From the NCBI GenBank assembly GCA_018881555.1, contig JACAXG010000031.1:6321127-6385126 (forward strand): a stretch of 64,000 nucleotides of DNA, read 5' to 3'. Origin of the DNA: Amblyornis subalaris (taxonomy: Eukaryota; Chordata; Aves; Passeriformes; Ptilonorhynchidae). Below are positions 9,763 to 23,300 of the stretch, piece after piece; position 1 is the first letter of the stretch; the number at the start of each line of letters is the position of its first letter. The translations under genes and the position numbers were made by a program. The notes under the pieces were generated by a model. The model was not told where the DNA came from, did no database searches, and was given only the letters and a program-made list of their open reading frames with translations.

Positions 9763-12700
9763 ATCTTACTAAAGTGGAAATTATAATGTGTTTCTCCCAA
9801 AAAATGCTTTGTGATTCACAAAATAGAACTAGATGTAAGCACAAAGCAAAACCCTCTTTCCCAAGGAGTTTCAGAAGTTAAAAATGGATGTGTGGGCAAA
9901 TTTGGAAGTTGGCTGCAAGGCCAGGTAAGTAAAGCAACACTATTGCTTGTAAAAATAATTGTGTTCATTTTTCTCTTCTGTAAATTTTTTTCAGCACAGT
10001 TTTTTACCGTCTATTGGAAGCAGACCACTTGTGCTCTGAAATGAATAACTAGCTGTTGAAGTAGCTATCATAGGTCTGTGCTGTTTCAGTACTTCTCTTA
10101 TGTAACAGAGAAACTGAAACTAAAATGGGGAAAAGTTNCTAAATCCTATACACAGGTTTAACTTTTAAGTGAAAATGGGATTGTGATGTTAGGGAGGTGC
10201 TGCTTGGAAAGACACTTTCCCTCCTAGTGTTCTCCTAATAATCACCATTTCAGCAGTGTTCTTGTAGAACAGACTTTCTGAGCATACTTTGTTTCAAAAA
10301 ATAATAGTAATTTAAACTCTAATATGGTACCATTAACTGACTATTTTTGCTAACCGTGAGAAGCAAATAATTTAACAGTAATAAGGATGTTAAAATCAGC
10401 ATTTTATGGACCATATATGGTTTGTATTTTAGTAAAACATGCAGATTTCATTTTTATACTGTACGTAAGTGCTGAATGTGATTGCTCTTTTTTGTCTATA
10501 TTTGCAGTTATTGTCACTTNTATTAATGTGTTTTGCAGCTTGTCNGGCTCTGTGGAATACAGCTAACTGTATGTTGCTGTGCATAATTAACTTTTTTATT
10601 AAAAGGCATAATTATTTATAAAACAAAGTAGGAAAATCCCTGTTCTGGTAAAGTTTACTGAGTAGCACAATATAAACTGACCACAGGAGAAGGTTTGTGA
10701 TGGAAGAGAAACGTAATTTGGAAAGGTCCAGCTGTAACAGATGAACATGTGTGATAACCATGAGGACCTGCCTCTTTCACTGAGAACTGGAATAGTGAAG
10801 ACAAAGGAAGGAAACTAAGGAAAGAAAGATGNCTCACAACCTGTATGTTGAAAGTCACACTTAGCTAATGAGAGACAGGTTCTTACCAGCTCAAGATTTT
10901 TAAAAGTAAAGTATCATATTTTTCATTGACCTTGTTTAATAATTTAGATTCCATTTGTGTTTTTCCATTTCACCTTTTCATGCCCTGNCTTTCCCTTTAT
11001 ATACTGTAGGCAACTCTCTGCTAGTTTGTCATTTCTAAGCTGTGTTACTTAGAGGTACTCTATCATAAATCAGAATAGTGTCTTTCTTTCAATTTACTGA
11101 ATGACAGAATGCACATCATTTCTGCATTGAATCATATACTAGGTTGCCACAAATGCTTTGGCTTAAGACCTTGACATTCATTCCTTCTCCACAGCCATTT
11201 ATGTCAGGAAAACTCAATTGTTTGAGCACTCATGGAAAGTAAATGCAAGAAGTGCCCCAATGTCATTAAGGCAAATTCACTGAAAAATGTAAGAAGGAAA
11301 AAGGTACCAAGTGAAGATGTGTGACTGCAGATCTGGAGCNTGGTTAGACATGGAGATAAGCCTTGTAGCCTGCTTGAGCTCAGGTATTTTTATTGCTTAT
11401 GCAGAAATTAGTTGCATGTATAATCTGACAGTAGGTCACACAGCAGTTTGGNTGGCACAGGTCTGGATCTTTGACCTCCAGGTTGCCANGTTACTGCAAT
11501 TGGTNTTTTCCTTTGCTGTATGCNTTTGTTACTGGTTTTTAAAGCTAGTGATTATTATCAGGTGCTACTCTGAAAGGGAGCAAAGGGCATAGCTACAAAC
11601 AGTGAAGCTGATGTCTATGGCCAGTGTATAAATGATACCATTGTTCTGAGCAGTCGGAGACAGTTGCAGGGCTGGAAGTTCCACTTTTAGGCAGCAGGCT
11701 CCTGATGAGGGAGCCTCTGCNATGGAAAGGCAGAAGGCACAAAGAATTGACTAGTGAATCTTAATCATAGTTTCTGTTTGCTCCTTGTTTCTCAGGCCCT
11801 GAAGTGTCAAGGTTGGTAAGTGGCTTGAAAGTTTGAGACTTTTTTTTTTTTCCCTCAAGTGGAATAAAAGTGGTTCAGAGTAGCACATTTGTTATAGTTT
11901 TGTGTTCAGTTGGAACATAGAGGGATTTCCAGGGCCAAACCCTTGTTTTGGGACCTGACTCAAGAAGGCATTTTTGCTTCCTCTTCTTGTTACCAAAAAT
12001 AAAAAGCATTATTAAGCTAATGATGTTTGCAGCTATGCCAGGGAAGCTGTGTTATTTCCATGTGATTGCACAGAGTATTGACAGAGAACACTGTGAAAAG
12101 GACTGAGAAACACAGGGCATTTGGAATGGAGAGCTCAGCGGGCACCACAGGCTAAGCTAAAGCCTGAGATAGCAGTTCAGATAGGAGTCAGAGACTTTTG
12201 AAGCTGAAAATGAAAAACCTAAATGTCAAAGGTAAAGGAATGGTAAAAGCAGCTGGTGAGGGTGGGGTGGTCAGAAGCTGGATTCCCAATAAACCGAAGG
12301 ACTTGAGGTGACAAGCAGGAAAAGGGGTGATGTCAGAAGTATCTACTGTGGTTTCAGGATCAGAGAGAGGCAGGAAACCAGGTTTATAGAACAAGATGAA
12401 AAGGAAGCAGATAAGATTTAGCAACAGCTTCGCTAAGGGAGAAATAGGTTTGAGTGTTCTAATGGTGGAAGAGAACAAGTTTGAATGAAGGGGAAGAGAT
12501 CTGACCAACTTGAAATTTTTTTTTTGTTAGTTAGCTGGAGGTGACAAGGAACACCTTCGATTCTGGTGCTAAAAATGGGAGCCGGAACTACAGCCAGCAG
12601 ATATTTAGATCACTCAAAGGCAGAAATGACTTTTGGAAATACTGAGAATAGGTGATGTCATTTAAGTGAAAGAGACAAAGTGCACCAAAAAGGCTTCCCT

Positions 12701-13936
12701 GGAGGCTGCAGGAAAAGGAAATCTGTCTTAACAGCCTNTTCAGTTAGATTAAGTTTTAGGAGGAGGAGGAGTTACTGCTTCTCCTTTCTTCTTTGGCATT
12801 GTATAGATTGATAGGTGCAATCATTAAAAATATTTTAAAAACTATTATGAAGGTAAGATTTGGACTTTGTCATCCTGGCCACTTCACTGTTAAATTTCAG
12901 TGAAGGAAAGGAAAGATTATGTTGTAGATTGAAAAGGATTATAACTAGTGGAGCAAAAGGAATTACTTTGCTATACAAAACACTGAAAAAGTTTTGGAGA
13001 GAGGTTGACTGTAACAGATTTGGTGATGAAGGTGAGAGGCTGAAAATGAGAGGAGTCAGTGTGGGAAGTGGTGTAGGCTGACTCCTACTCTGTGTGAAAT
13101 TCAGGGTCAGCTCAGTATTTCTTGGCACTGTGAACAAGGCTGAGTTTTAATGCCTAAGAGGTGAGGGGAAAATAAATTTCCTCTCCCAGAGAGGACGAAA
13201 ACTGACTCCCGTGGCTGCTGCTACCTGCCAGAGAGTGAGTAAATCTGCAGCCGTTGTAGACGAGAAGTCGGATGCAGTGCCATGGCAACTGCTCTGAGAT
13301 CAAGCAAGTCTGCCTCTTCTTGCTTTCTTATGTTATGCTTTTGCTATCCCATTGGTCTGAAAGGCTGTTTTTCTTTTCTCCCCCNCCTCCCAGTAATTGC
13401 TTNCTTTGCTAATAGTGCATAAAAATGAGGAAAGATATCATACCAATTGTTAAAGAAAGGTAACAACACAGACAGGGATTACATCACTTGAGAAGGCATC
13501 AACAATACTGATTGTTTTTAATGGAGAGAGGAGAATGTTTCTGTTTTCTGAATAAAAACTTTTCCTCAGTAAAATAGTAAAATAAAATCTCTCGGTAGGA
13601 TTGATTTAAAGATACAGGTGAGGNAGTACTTCAGGATATCTGTTTGTTTTATGTTGGCAGCTTCATACAATACAGTCCATTAGCTTTTGAAGGCTCCAGT
13701 GGAGTCCTGTTGGCTTGAAAGTATCTCAGAGTTTTCGTGTTGATTGGTTAAACTTTTTGTGCCTGGGGTCTTCAGGGGCTTAATATCTGTCTTTGGGGCA
13801 TCACCTCTTAAAGGACATCCTGCAGAATACCAAAGAAGNCTTTACTTCAGTAAAGGACCCAAAAGACATTTAATCTTGATTTGAGAGCCCAAACACCAGA
13901 GAAGCTACCACAGCCCTTATTTGCAGTGGTTAATCA

Positions 13937-13958
13937 TTCACCTTTTAAAAAAGGTGAA
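13937..13958. repeat. 22-bp palindrome with 2-base centre
   Basis: Arms TTCACCTTTT and AAAAGGTGAA are exact reverse complements separated by AA. It could form a cruciform or hairpin or be a dyad protein-binding site. No nearby gene explains it. Confidence 0.85.
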
Positions 13959-16751
13959 CCTTCCTTTCAGCCTTAAATCGGGAGCCTGCAGTTGTTGGAT
14001 TCATTATGGATTGCTATATCAGACTGTAGCCCTTCTGAGTAAAAACATACCCAAGAGTGGATGGTGATCAAATTATGTTTTAANACACTTGGATGAAGAA
14101 TCAAGTAAATGTCTCTAGAACTACTTGTTCTTTAAATAGCATTTAATTGAACTAAGTACTGTATATTTAACAGGGAAGATCTTTTTACCTGTTTCCTTCA
14201 ATTTTTATGCTTAATTTCTTTCAATTTTTTGAGGGAACATGATGACTTCTTTCCTAGAAGAGATTCATTTATCTAAAGACAATTTTTTTTCTTTTACAGT
14301 TTTACTGGCTCTAGATATACAGATAGTACAGAGTAGATAATTTCTGATGTGAGGAATATTTATGTATGATGATTACATAAGTAAGAAGTATGGTTGCACA
14401 ACCTGAGGATGTGAAATTGTGTTGTCCATCATTTTTAATATGCATAAAGCTTTATAGCACATGTTATTTTGTGAACTGATCACAGAATAAATCCTTTGAT
14501 GACAGAATAACTATTCTCAGGACTAAATGTCGATTGATTTCACCAATGTGAGAAAAGAAAATATGCAGTACAGAAGTTCTTAGAGCAGCTTTCCTGTTCA
14601 AAAGCACTTTGGTAAAGCTGGACAGAAAAGTAGCAGTAGAACTAAGTGAGATTTTACACTTCTGCAGCACATCTAAGTAATGAGCCAGACTTGAGTGTTT
14701 TAATATGCATAAAGTATTCTATGGTTTAATGAGATCTTGAGCTATTGGCTCTGAAGATTGTTAGTGCCCTGGTGAATAGCCCTTCAGACTTCAGGCATAC
14801 AATGAGAATTTGCTCCCTCTTTAAATTCTTCAACTTCTTGGTTAGAATTTATTATTTCTCTAAATATAAGCAGCTGTCAAATTTCATTATATATTAGAGT
14901 ACCCATTTTTGCTGTTTTTAACTCCATCTCATTAAGTGGATTACATGGTTTCCTTTCGTAATTAAGTGCAGATTAAATATTATATTAAAAACATAAGAAA
15001 TNACACCTTTTCAACTGCCATGATGAAATTTTTAAAGGCAAAAGAGATACTCTGATGCTGATGTGTTTTTTTCCAGGAATGTTGGTCAATATAATAAATA
15101 TATCTTGTCCTTGTTGATGTGACAGTAGAGTCAGAAATGTCAAGATGAAATGTGCTCTGTTCTTTCCCATTTAAATTCCATTCAAAGAGAATTCATTTTT
15201 TGCCTATTTTATCCATTCATTCTTTGGGTAATAATGACTTCCTTCCAAATTTTTGTTGGATATGGGTTATCTGGACACCNGCAAACTTAAGCATTAGTAG
15301 AGGTCAAGGAACAGAGAAAAAATGTAAATTTAGTGGGGGCTTGTGCATTANTTTGTTAAGTGTTTGCTTTATTTGATAATAAAATAGCATTTCTATTTCC
15401 ACCAGCTACATAGAGACAAGTCAATCTATGAAAATTACTTGTAAAAATTCTCCTACATGTTTTAAAATTTGATGAAGACAAGCATTATGGACCCAAACAT
15501 TTCTTCATATAAACTTGTAGAGTCCCAAATCTAAATTCAACCCATTTAACATCNATCAATTAAGACTCTCTATAGAAATGAGAGGCATTAGTTCTTCCAG
15601 AGATTTGATTCCCACCTAAGACTTGCATCACCCNTGGAAGCACCTCTCTGTCTTTATAGCCCAAAAGGCAGTGCGAGGCAGCCACACTCCTGTTCCAAGT
15701 GCCCTGTTAAATGCCTAAAGTTGGGGGAGTATAAACTTTGTGCTCCCCACTGAGCTCAGTGTAGCCAAACTGCTCAGTATAACTTAGTCNTTTGTCTCTG
15801 GAGTTAAGCTCTAAGTTCATCTCCTGCTTTTCCTGAGTTTGATTCAGGTGTGGTTTGAGTATAAAGTAAGTGTATGTTATTACTTATCTCAGTCTGTATC
15901 CTAGAGAGATTTCTTTGGGTAATACAGTTGCTAATTCTAATTTAACTGGTTTCAAGCTAAGTCATCAACTCCATGGTTTCTAAGAGCTAAATTCTGTTCC
16001 TCAGGTTGGGATGTAGGGACAATCAGCCCAGTCTGTCACCAGCGCTTCAGTCAAGCTACAGCATTTTCTCAAAAAGAACAAAGAGCAGGCATCATACTAC
16101 CCTTATACAACCTGAGCAGCTGCATTACACTTAGCCATTATCAAGTCCTTAAGGATGGCAATTTATCAAATTAGCCTTAAAATAATACATACCTTTTTTC
16201 CAAATGCTATGTCATTAGCACACCCAATTTTGGCTGTCTTTATGAAACAGTAAAAAGCTTTCTTTAAAATAGAAGTCTTTCTGCTCACTCCCAAAAGGTC
16301 TAACGAGCTTGATATATTCTACATTTTCATTTTGTTCCGTATGAATTGNAAAATATTGAAATGCACAAAAATGTGTTTCCCTGATTACCTTTTTCTTGCT
16401 AAAAGTCATTATTGCACATGCAGTCCCACTCAGCAGATTTGTCATGACAAAATAGCCATAGTTCAGCATGGGAGGTGGAAAGTGGCTGACTTTGAGGTCA
16501 TATGTGAGGAGTTGGATATCTCAGCTGGAAAGAATTCTCTCTAAAGAACAAGGTCAGGTTAACTGCTAGAACCAGACAAAGCAGCAATCTGGAATGCTTA
16601 TTGCTGTGCATTGGTATATATGGAAGATGTGTTACTTTTTGTGAAAACNTGAAATAGTGTTCAAAAGCACTATCACTGAAAATACATTCCCTGTTCTGCC
16701 CAGCTGATTATGGTATTTCTGAAAGTGCTCAGCAAAGTATGAAATTAATGA

Positions 16752-16771
16752 ATATATATATATATATATAT
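16752..16771. repeat. (AT)n microsatellite
   Basis: Ten uninterrupted AT units. This is a simple repeat likely to vary in length between individuals. Confidence 0.9.
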
Positions 16772-17093
16772 TTACGTGTGTAAGGTTTATATATAAGTCT
16801 TTTGAGAGGGTAAGCCTTAGGCACAAGAAAGTACTTACATATTTGTTATTCTGCAAACCCTTGCAGACTATGCTGACCTAATAAGTCAGAGTTGTTCCTT
16901 TTTTTCTGACAGTGGGGATAGAAAGGAAAGACACTCACCTGATTCAATNGCTTTTCCTACAGTATTGAAGTAGGAAAGAACTTTCTCCTGGTTTGNTGCT
17001 GTCTGGCAGCCTCAGCTCCCCTTTTGTTGGAGACCTAGAACCTACTTTGATTCCAGATTTGCAGCCTTTCATCTTTCTTTCGTATTTCTAGGT

Positions 17094-17119
17094 TTTATAA
17101 ATATTGCAATATTTATAAA
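17094..17119. repeat. Perfect 26-bp AT-rich palindrome
   Basis: The half-site TTTATAAATATTG is followed at once by its exact reverse complement CAATATTTATAAA, with no spacer. It lies about 320 bp right of the (AT)n tract. Chance palindromes this long are rare, although AT-rich composition raises the odds. Confidence 0.9.
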
Positions 17120-20100
17120 TTTGGATCTAGATTACAGTCTTGTTATCTGGGCACAGTGAAAACTAGTACAAGAACCAGCTTCCACCCTGGGAAGTCTTAA
17201 AATACAATCTGCTCTTGTACAAGCTTTCCAGTTCTGCAGGCTCTGTCTGCATTAGCAAATAGTGTGGAGCACTGGATGTGGATCTGCAGGAACAAACAGG
17301 CTGAAGGTACTCAATGTGTGGGTTTTGAAGGGGTGAGGGGTGGGTTTGCATCAAACTGGTTAAGATCTCATTTTGTGAACTAAATGCCCATTTATGGTTG
17401 ATGTGCACTTCCAATTTAGTTTCACTTCAAACTAGTTGAGTTAGTGCACATCAAAACTGATGCACAATGTGAACCANATCAGGTAAATGAGGACAGTGAG
17501 ATTTGCTTTGAAAAGTACAGTCTTGAGCACAACGAGCAAACCCAGGACTTTTNGTGTAAAACTTGCTTTGTAGTAGTGCAAACATGTGATTGGTGCCCAA
17601 NAAGTACAAATGCTGAGTGCCTAGGGAATCCACATATCTAAATGGATCCAGTTGAACCCAATGGCTTAATATCTTTTAGTAATCCTTGGTTTCTATGATT
17701 TTCTGTGCCCGAAACACAGGTCTTAATGGTTTACAAAATAACACTCACAAGTTCTTTGTGTGTGACAGTGCCTACCTTGAGCAAAACTCAAGAAATCCTG
17801 TTAGAGCAGAGGGCTGAAACACATCCCCATAAACACCCAAACCACTGTTGCCTTTTGTGTTGCTCCCTTTTTGCCCCAGGCCCTCAGACAATTTTAACAA
17901 AATATTTGAGAGTTTCCCCCAAAACCTTTTGTTTCCCAACACATAGTTTAGTGCTTAAACACTCAACTTTTGTCCATCGTCAATCTTTCTAATCCAACAG
18001 TTGTTGTTTANAAGCTGTAAAACCTAAAAGGAGCAGTATGTAGTGACCCAGAGATACCAAACCAGCCAGCTTGTATTAAGCATAATGCAACTGCATGAAC
18101 ATGTTGGTTAACTGGAATAAATGTGCACAAGAAAATATTTCCAGTGCTCTTCACTTCTCTTCTTAGTAATTATTGGATGGTTCAGNAAAAAAAGAACAGT
18201 AGCTGGAAAAATTCAGTGCCAGGGCTTACAATGGAAATTATCAACAGTTCACCCTTCATGTGGCTGCAGATACAAGACCAACAAGAAATGAGAAATAATG
18301 ATCCTATTTACCAAAATGTAGGATGTTTCTGTTAGGTCTGTATTTGCTATTGCTGCACTAATGACACTATTTCAAGACTCTTGGTTTTGCAAAATAAGAT
18401 ACTTTCATTTTACCATCACTCATGGAAACTGGATGTTCTACTTGATGATGCTTTAAGGATAAAATTATCTTTGGCAAAAACAGAATAATATAAGAAAACT
18501 CAAATTGATAATATTAACTTCAAATGGTAAAATATGGTTTCAGCCATTACAAATAGAATTTCTTATGAAGCTCACTATACTTCAGAAACAGAGTTAAAAG
18601 TAAAAATGTATGACTTAAAGTACAACATGGATACTTTTTTTTTGAAGTACAGCATAACATTGTGAATTGGGGAAACGTCTAGCTAGTGCTTCAGCATCAG
18701 GGCCAGCATTGCTCCTATCCCTACCCACCTGCAGAACGGAGCTTGGCACCATTCCCCACAGGAAGCTTAGTCAGCTCTGTTAAATAAATTGCAATAGTAT
18801 GCTTTTAAATTGTATGACAAAACTTAACACCTACTCTTGCAGTTAATGTAGGGTACAGTCACTTTGAAAGAAGAAAGTATTTGGGGAACTCATAACTCAA
18901 GGGGCTGAGCAGGATTTGCTTGTAACATCAGGGAAGCAGCACAGGTCTCGTGAGCCATGGCTCTGCTGGCTCAGCTTGATTTCTAAGAAATCTTAAATGT
19001 AGTTCTCTCATGCTCTGCAAGACTAAATAGGGTATAAATATAATCAAATACGAAGCCATTAAAGCTGACTGTGCAGTCAGGTTCATTTCTTGGCTTAAAG
19101 CACTAGTGCACAGTTGAAATTTGAGATGTAAGGCTACAGTGGCACGAAATGCATCAAGCTATATCTGATGGCAGCTCTGCACAATGTTTTTTTTTTCTTT
19201 TTAGAACATGTCAGCTACTGCAACCAGAAATGTTTCTCAGGAATAGGCATGCCTGTTTGATTTCATAAAGATTTCATAGGCATGCTTTGGAAATTCTGAT
19301 GAAGAATTGGAAGAGTTAATTGGCTTGTGGTGAAATCCAAGATCCTCCTCTTGTTTAAGTCATATTTTTAATTTTAAAAAAAATCAGCAAAAATAACAAG
19401 AAAACCCCCACCCACCTCAAAACCTGAAGTTTAGTATGGCGTTTAGAAGAAAAATGGTCTTGATCTTAGTGTCTTTGATATTTCCAATGTAGGCTACTGA
19501 TAACTGGACACAGTCCAGTGAACTGGTGGCAAAGGCTCAGAAATGCACATAAACACAAAATCATGAAGGCTGGGAGCCCACAAATCAAGGCAATGGAAAC
19601 TGATGTGGAGTCTGGAGTATGTCATTTTTGCTGTGTATTCCAAGCTTTTTGGTAGCTACAATCTGGAGTTAAAAACATTAATGATGATTGAGATTAGAAA
19701 GAGAAAAATCTACAGCAGCTCCTGCAGACATTATAGTAAAGCTCCTTCCATGTACCTAAGGAAATAGTACTGTACCATATTAAAAATAAAGATAATCATT
19801 CTAAGAATTCTAGAGATAATTATTTCAGACATTATTTTTATNATTTCGATTGGCTTAATGTTAATTTTACGTATTAATGTATTTTTTTAAGGAATATACA
19901 GTTCTTCAGAGCCTTTAAAATGGATGAAGGGGAATAATAAGTGCACGATCCATGGACCGTTTGCAGCCCACCATTCTGCACAAGAGGGAAAGTTCAGAGG
20001 AAGAAAAAAAGCCAGTCACCTGTACAATTTAGAAGAAGTTGCTGTGATGTTAAATAAGCAAGAAATAGAACTTCTCTTCCACAATTTCATCTGAAATGTG

Positions 20101-20381
20101 AGTTAAGTATAAAGGAAAACCATGCTGAAGCACTGGAGAGACTTCTGACCAAGGCAGTGGAGGTTTCACCGTTCAGAGGGACAGTCTCTAAATATAGCTG
20201 CACTGTTGCACACTGGTTCTTGCAAAGCTGTAACAAACTGCCATCCTAACAGCCTCTTATTGAACAATTGCACCCTTAATTGTCACCCACTACAGAAGTC
20301 CTTGTTGGTCATGGTACTTTGCTTTTTTTTAATCTTGTCTTCTGTAAAACTACAGGAAATGTTGTAAAGGAACATTAGAGG

Positions 20382-20394
20382 AAAAAAAAAAAAA
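20382..20394. repeat. Poly(A) run
   Basis: A run of 13 A in intergenic DNA with no recognised element attached. Confidence 0.8.
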
Positions 20395-23300
20395 GTTATT
20401 TTTCAGGTTCTCTGCAGGAGACTGGAGCAGGCTGCCAGCCAGAAGTTTCAAAAGCAGACTTGCTGTCTGAGATGCTATGGGAGCATGGAGCAGCTGAGGA
20501 ACAGAGAATTACTGTTATATAAGCCTTCTTGTTCCTGGCTGAACAAGACAGGTTTCTTGTAGACACTGAAGCCACGAGCTAACATGAATCCCTAATATGT
20601 GTGACAAAGTGTAACAGCAAAGTGGGAAGAGGCATCTAGTGTCAGAGCCCTGGCAGGATGAACCCCAGAGGGGCAGCTGCCTCAGGTGCACGTCTCTGGG
20701 GTGCATCAGATGTAATGTAGGTGAGTGAAAATTGTTTGGCCAATAAAAAAAATTTCCACACAGGAAGCNGAATGGGCAGATCTGGATTGTAGGGACAGAT
20801 GGAAGGGGCGAAAGGTGCTGGGCCAACATATTCCTTCTCTCCAGTTGGTGCCATTCAACACAGTTTGTATCAACTCCTCTGCAGTGGGATGCAGTCACTA
20901 AACTGTGCCAGGTGTGGTATCTCACTCCTTTGAAGTTCAAACTTCAAGGGGAAGAGCAAAGAGAGATCCTGCCAGAGTATTCGGGTGGATTAAGTTCAGC
21001 CTTCTTTGTATCTTAAGAAGGAAGGAAAAAANGCAAAATGAGTAGAGTGGAAAAGAAATTCTTGCTCAATCCAGGAGTGGATAAAGTTGATGCAAATCTT
21101 GGTTTGACTAACATGTATAGGAGTAATTTACAGTCATTTATCTGCTTTTTCCCTAGTGCTTTTGTCCTAAACTTCTTATTTTGCAGTGCAAAGTAAGGCA
21201 GTTATCAGCGGCTTTTCTGTTATCCTCTGAGAGGAGTGTTCTGCAGCTGCTGAATTGTACTCGGAACACTGGAGAATGATCACCATGATTTACAAGGAGG
21301 CTTCAGGTCAGTACCCTGCTGAGGAAGTGAAGGAGCAGGGGCTGATCAGAGAAAGATAACTTCTGCCTGAAAGTTAAACGGGTGCCCTTGAGGAAAGACC
21401 ACATAGGGATTGCAGGTTCAATCACTCCAGAGATGTGATAATCACTAGATGGNTCATTTACCTAAGGAGTCTGGAGGTAGCAATAACTATTCATTACTGC
21501 AGAGCTATCAAAATGATGGCTCTCTTTTTTCTTTGTTTTCTTGGGCTTCCCTTCCCTGAGCACATAGAGAGCAAAATAGGAAAGCCATTATATTAAACAG
21601 CTCTTGAAGAAGGTGTAACAATGAGCTTTGTTATAAGTGGTGTTCATAAATGCTACTGAAGAAGAATAAAATCCACAGAGGACAGTCTACAGCTNTTAAC
21701 ACGAATAATTTCCACTCATGGGTTGGTAAAGTTCTTAGCCCAAATTAACTGAACTTCCTCCTTTGCAGAGAGTAATGTCACAAGAGATTGACAGTCCTCC
21801 CTTTTGAGCATAAGAGTAGAAGAGGAAAGATGGGTATTCAAATTGGTGTCATCCGAAGAAAGGTAGACTAATGCCAAAAAAATCTGGAAGTTCAAACGCC
21901 TGGGGCACAACCTGGCACAAGAGTCTAAACATGTTGTTCAAAGCTGCATGGTTAAAGAGCATAGGTTATAGAGGCCAGACAGCTGATGCCCATTAAAGGG
22001 AGAGCTGTTCCGGTGTTGATAGAACTAATCTGTTGGCTTAGACATTTAGTTGGGATGCAGAAGACTTATATTCTATTTCAGGTTTTATAAAGACAGCCCA
22101 TGCTCCCTGGACAGTTAGTTATCCAACTTCTTCTGTGGTTCCTATATGAGAAATTGGTGTAATAATTCTCTTGCTCGTGGTCATGTGCTGGTAACCGACA
22201 GAAAAGATCACTGCCACAGTGCTCTAACTCCATGCTCCATCCACTAAAAGTTCAGAGAAACAAGGATGAATGTCTTTTTTCTGTGGGCTTTGCTTATGAA
22301 ATATGTTCTCACTGAAACCTATTAATCGAGATAGAGTTTGATGCATGGTTATTTGCTTGATCTAATGTTTACTGAAGTCAGCAGAAATCTTTCACTGGGT
22401 ATTTAATGTCTTCCCCTCCCTGTCTTGCTGTGATGCTTTATGGTCAGTGGAGAAGCTGAGGAAAAATGCTTGATATTAAAAGCTCTTGGGATGAGTACTG
22501 AGGCAATGGGGATCCAGCAAAAATAATCTGAAGGGTTACAAAGTTCATATTTTAAAAGCATTTGTAGCCCTACAGACACAGTGTTAGTGTAAGGACTGTT
22601 GCAGCCTTGATGGTTCAAAGGTNTATGGGAAATAAGGTGGTTTAACTCAAGTTCTAAATCAAATTTAAATGCATTTATTCTAACTTTTATTACACTTATC
22701 CCCATAGTCTGAACTGCAGAATAGAGTGCCCAAAAAGCTGAACACTGACCCAATAAATCTTCATATTTCATTAGGTAAAGCAATTGAATGTTGAAGTCGA
22801 AAATGCCATGGTTTCAGCTTTGTGAATTCTTTGCTTGACACATAACCTTCATTAGGTAACACCGTTTCGAATTTGCCTTCTTTTCCCACAAAGACTTGTA
22901 ATAATAACTTGAAATACAGGCAAGGAACAGAAGCAGGAGGAGCANGTTGAACAAGGAAAGGCTGTGTCCAGCCACCNCCCACCCAGCTCCGCTCCAGCAC
23001 GAGTGGTGGTGGTTTTAGCAGCGTGGTCGTAGAGAGCAGCTCGGTGACTGAGGGGTCACATTCAAGGTCTCTGANGACACCAGTGTCAGCTCCAAACAAC
23101 CTCGATGCACAAGGCTGTGGGCAATGCTGATANAAGCCAGGGAGGTAGTTCCTGAAATTGCAGGATTTTGTTTGGACAGGAATGAGGAGGATTTCAGTTT
23201 TTACCCCTTCTGGGAAAAATAGAATTATAGTGTAGTCTTCTTTCTCCTTCACTCCTGTTCTGTGATTCACAAATCCTGACTTATTTTCTTATAAGTATGA

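Noticed and set aside
15650..15720. Minus-strand TWNRSVAA peptide, considered as a SEL1L2 exon because the family has a WNRAA motif
   Set aside because: The surrounding residues do not fit a Sel1 repeat and an in-frame stop lies a few codons upstream.
20515..20940. 141-codon minus-strand frame
   Set aside because: No recognisable domain or splice structure; composition is like its non-coding neighbours.
22761..23270. 169-codon minus-strand frame
   Set aside because: No recognised motif, no supporting splice signals, interrupted by Ns. About one or two frames of this length are expected by chance in a window of this size.
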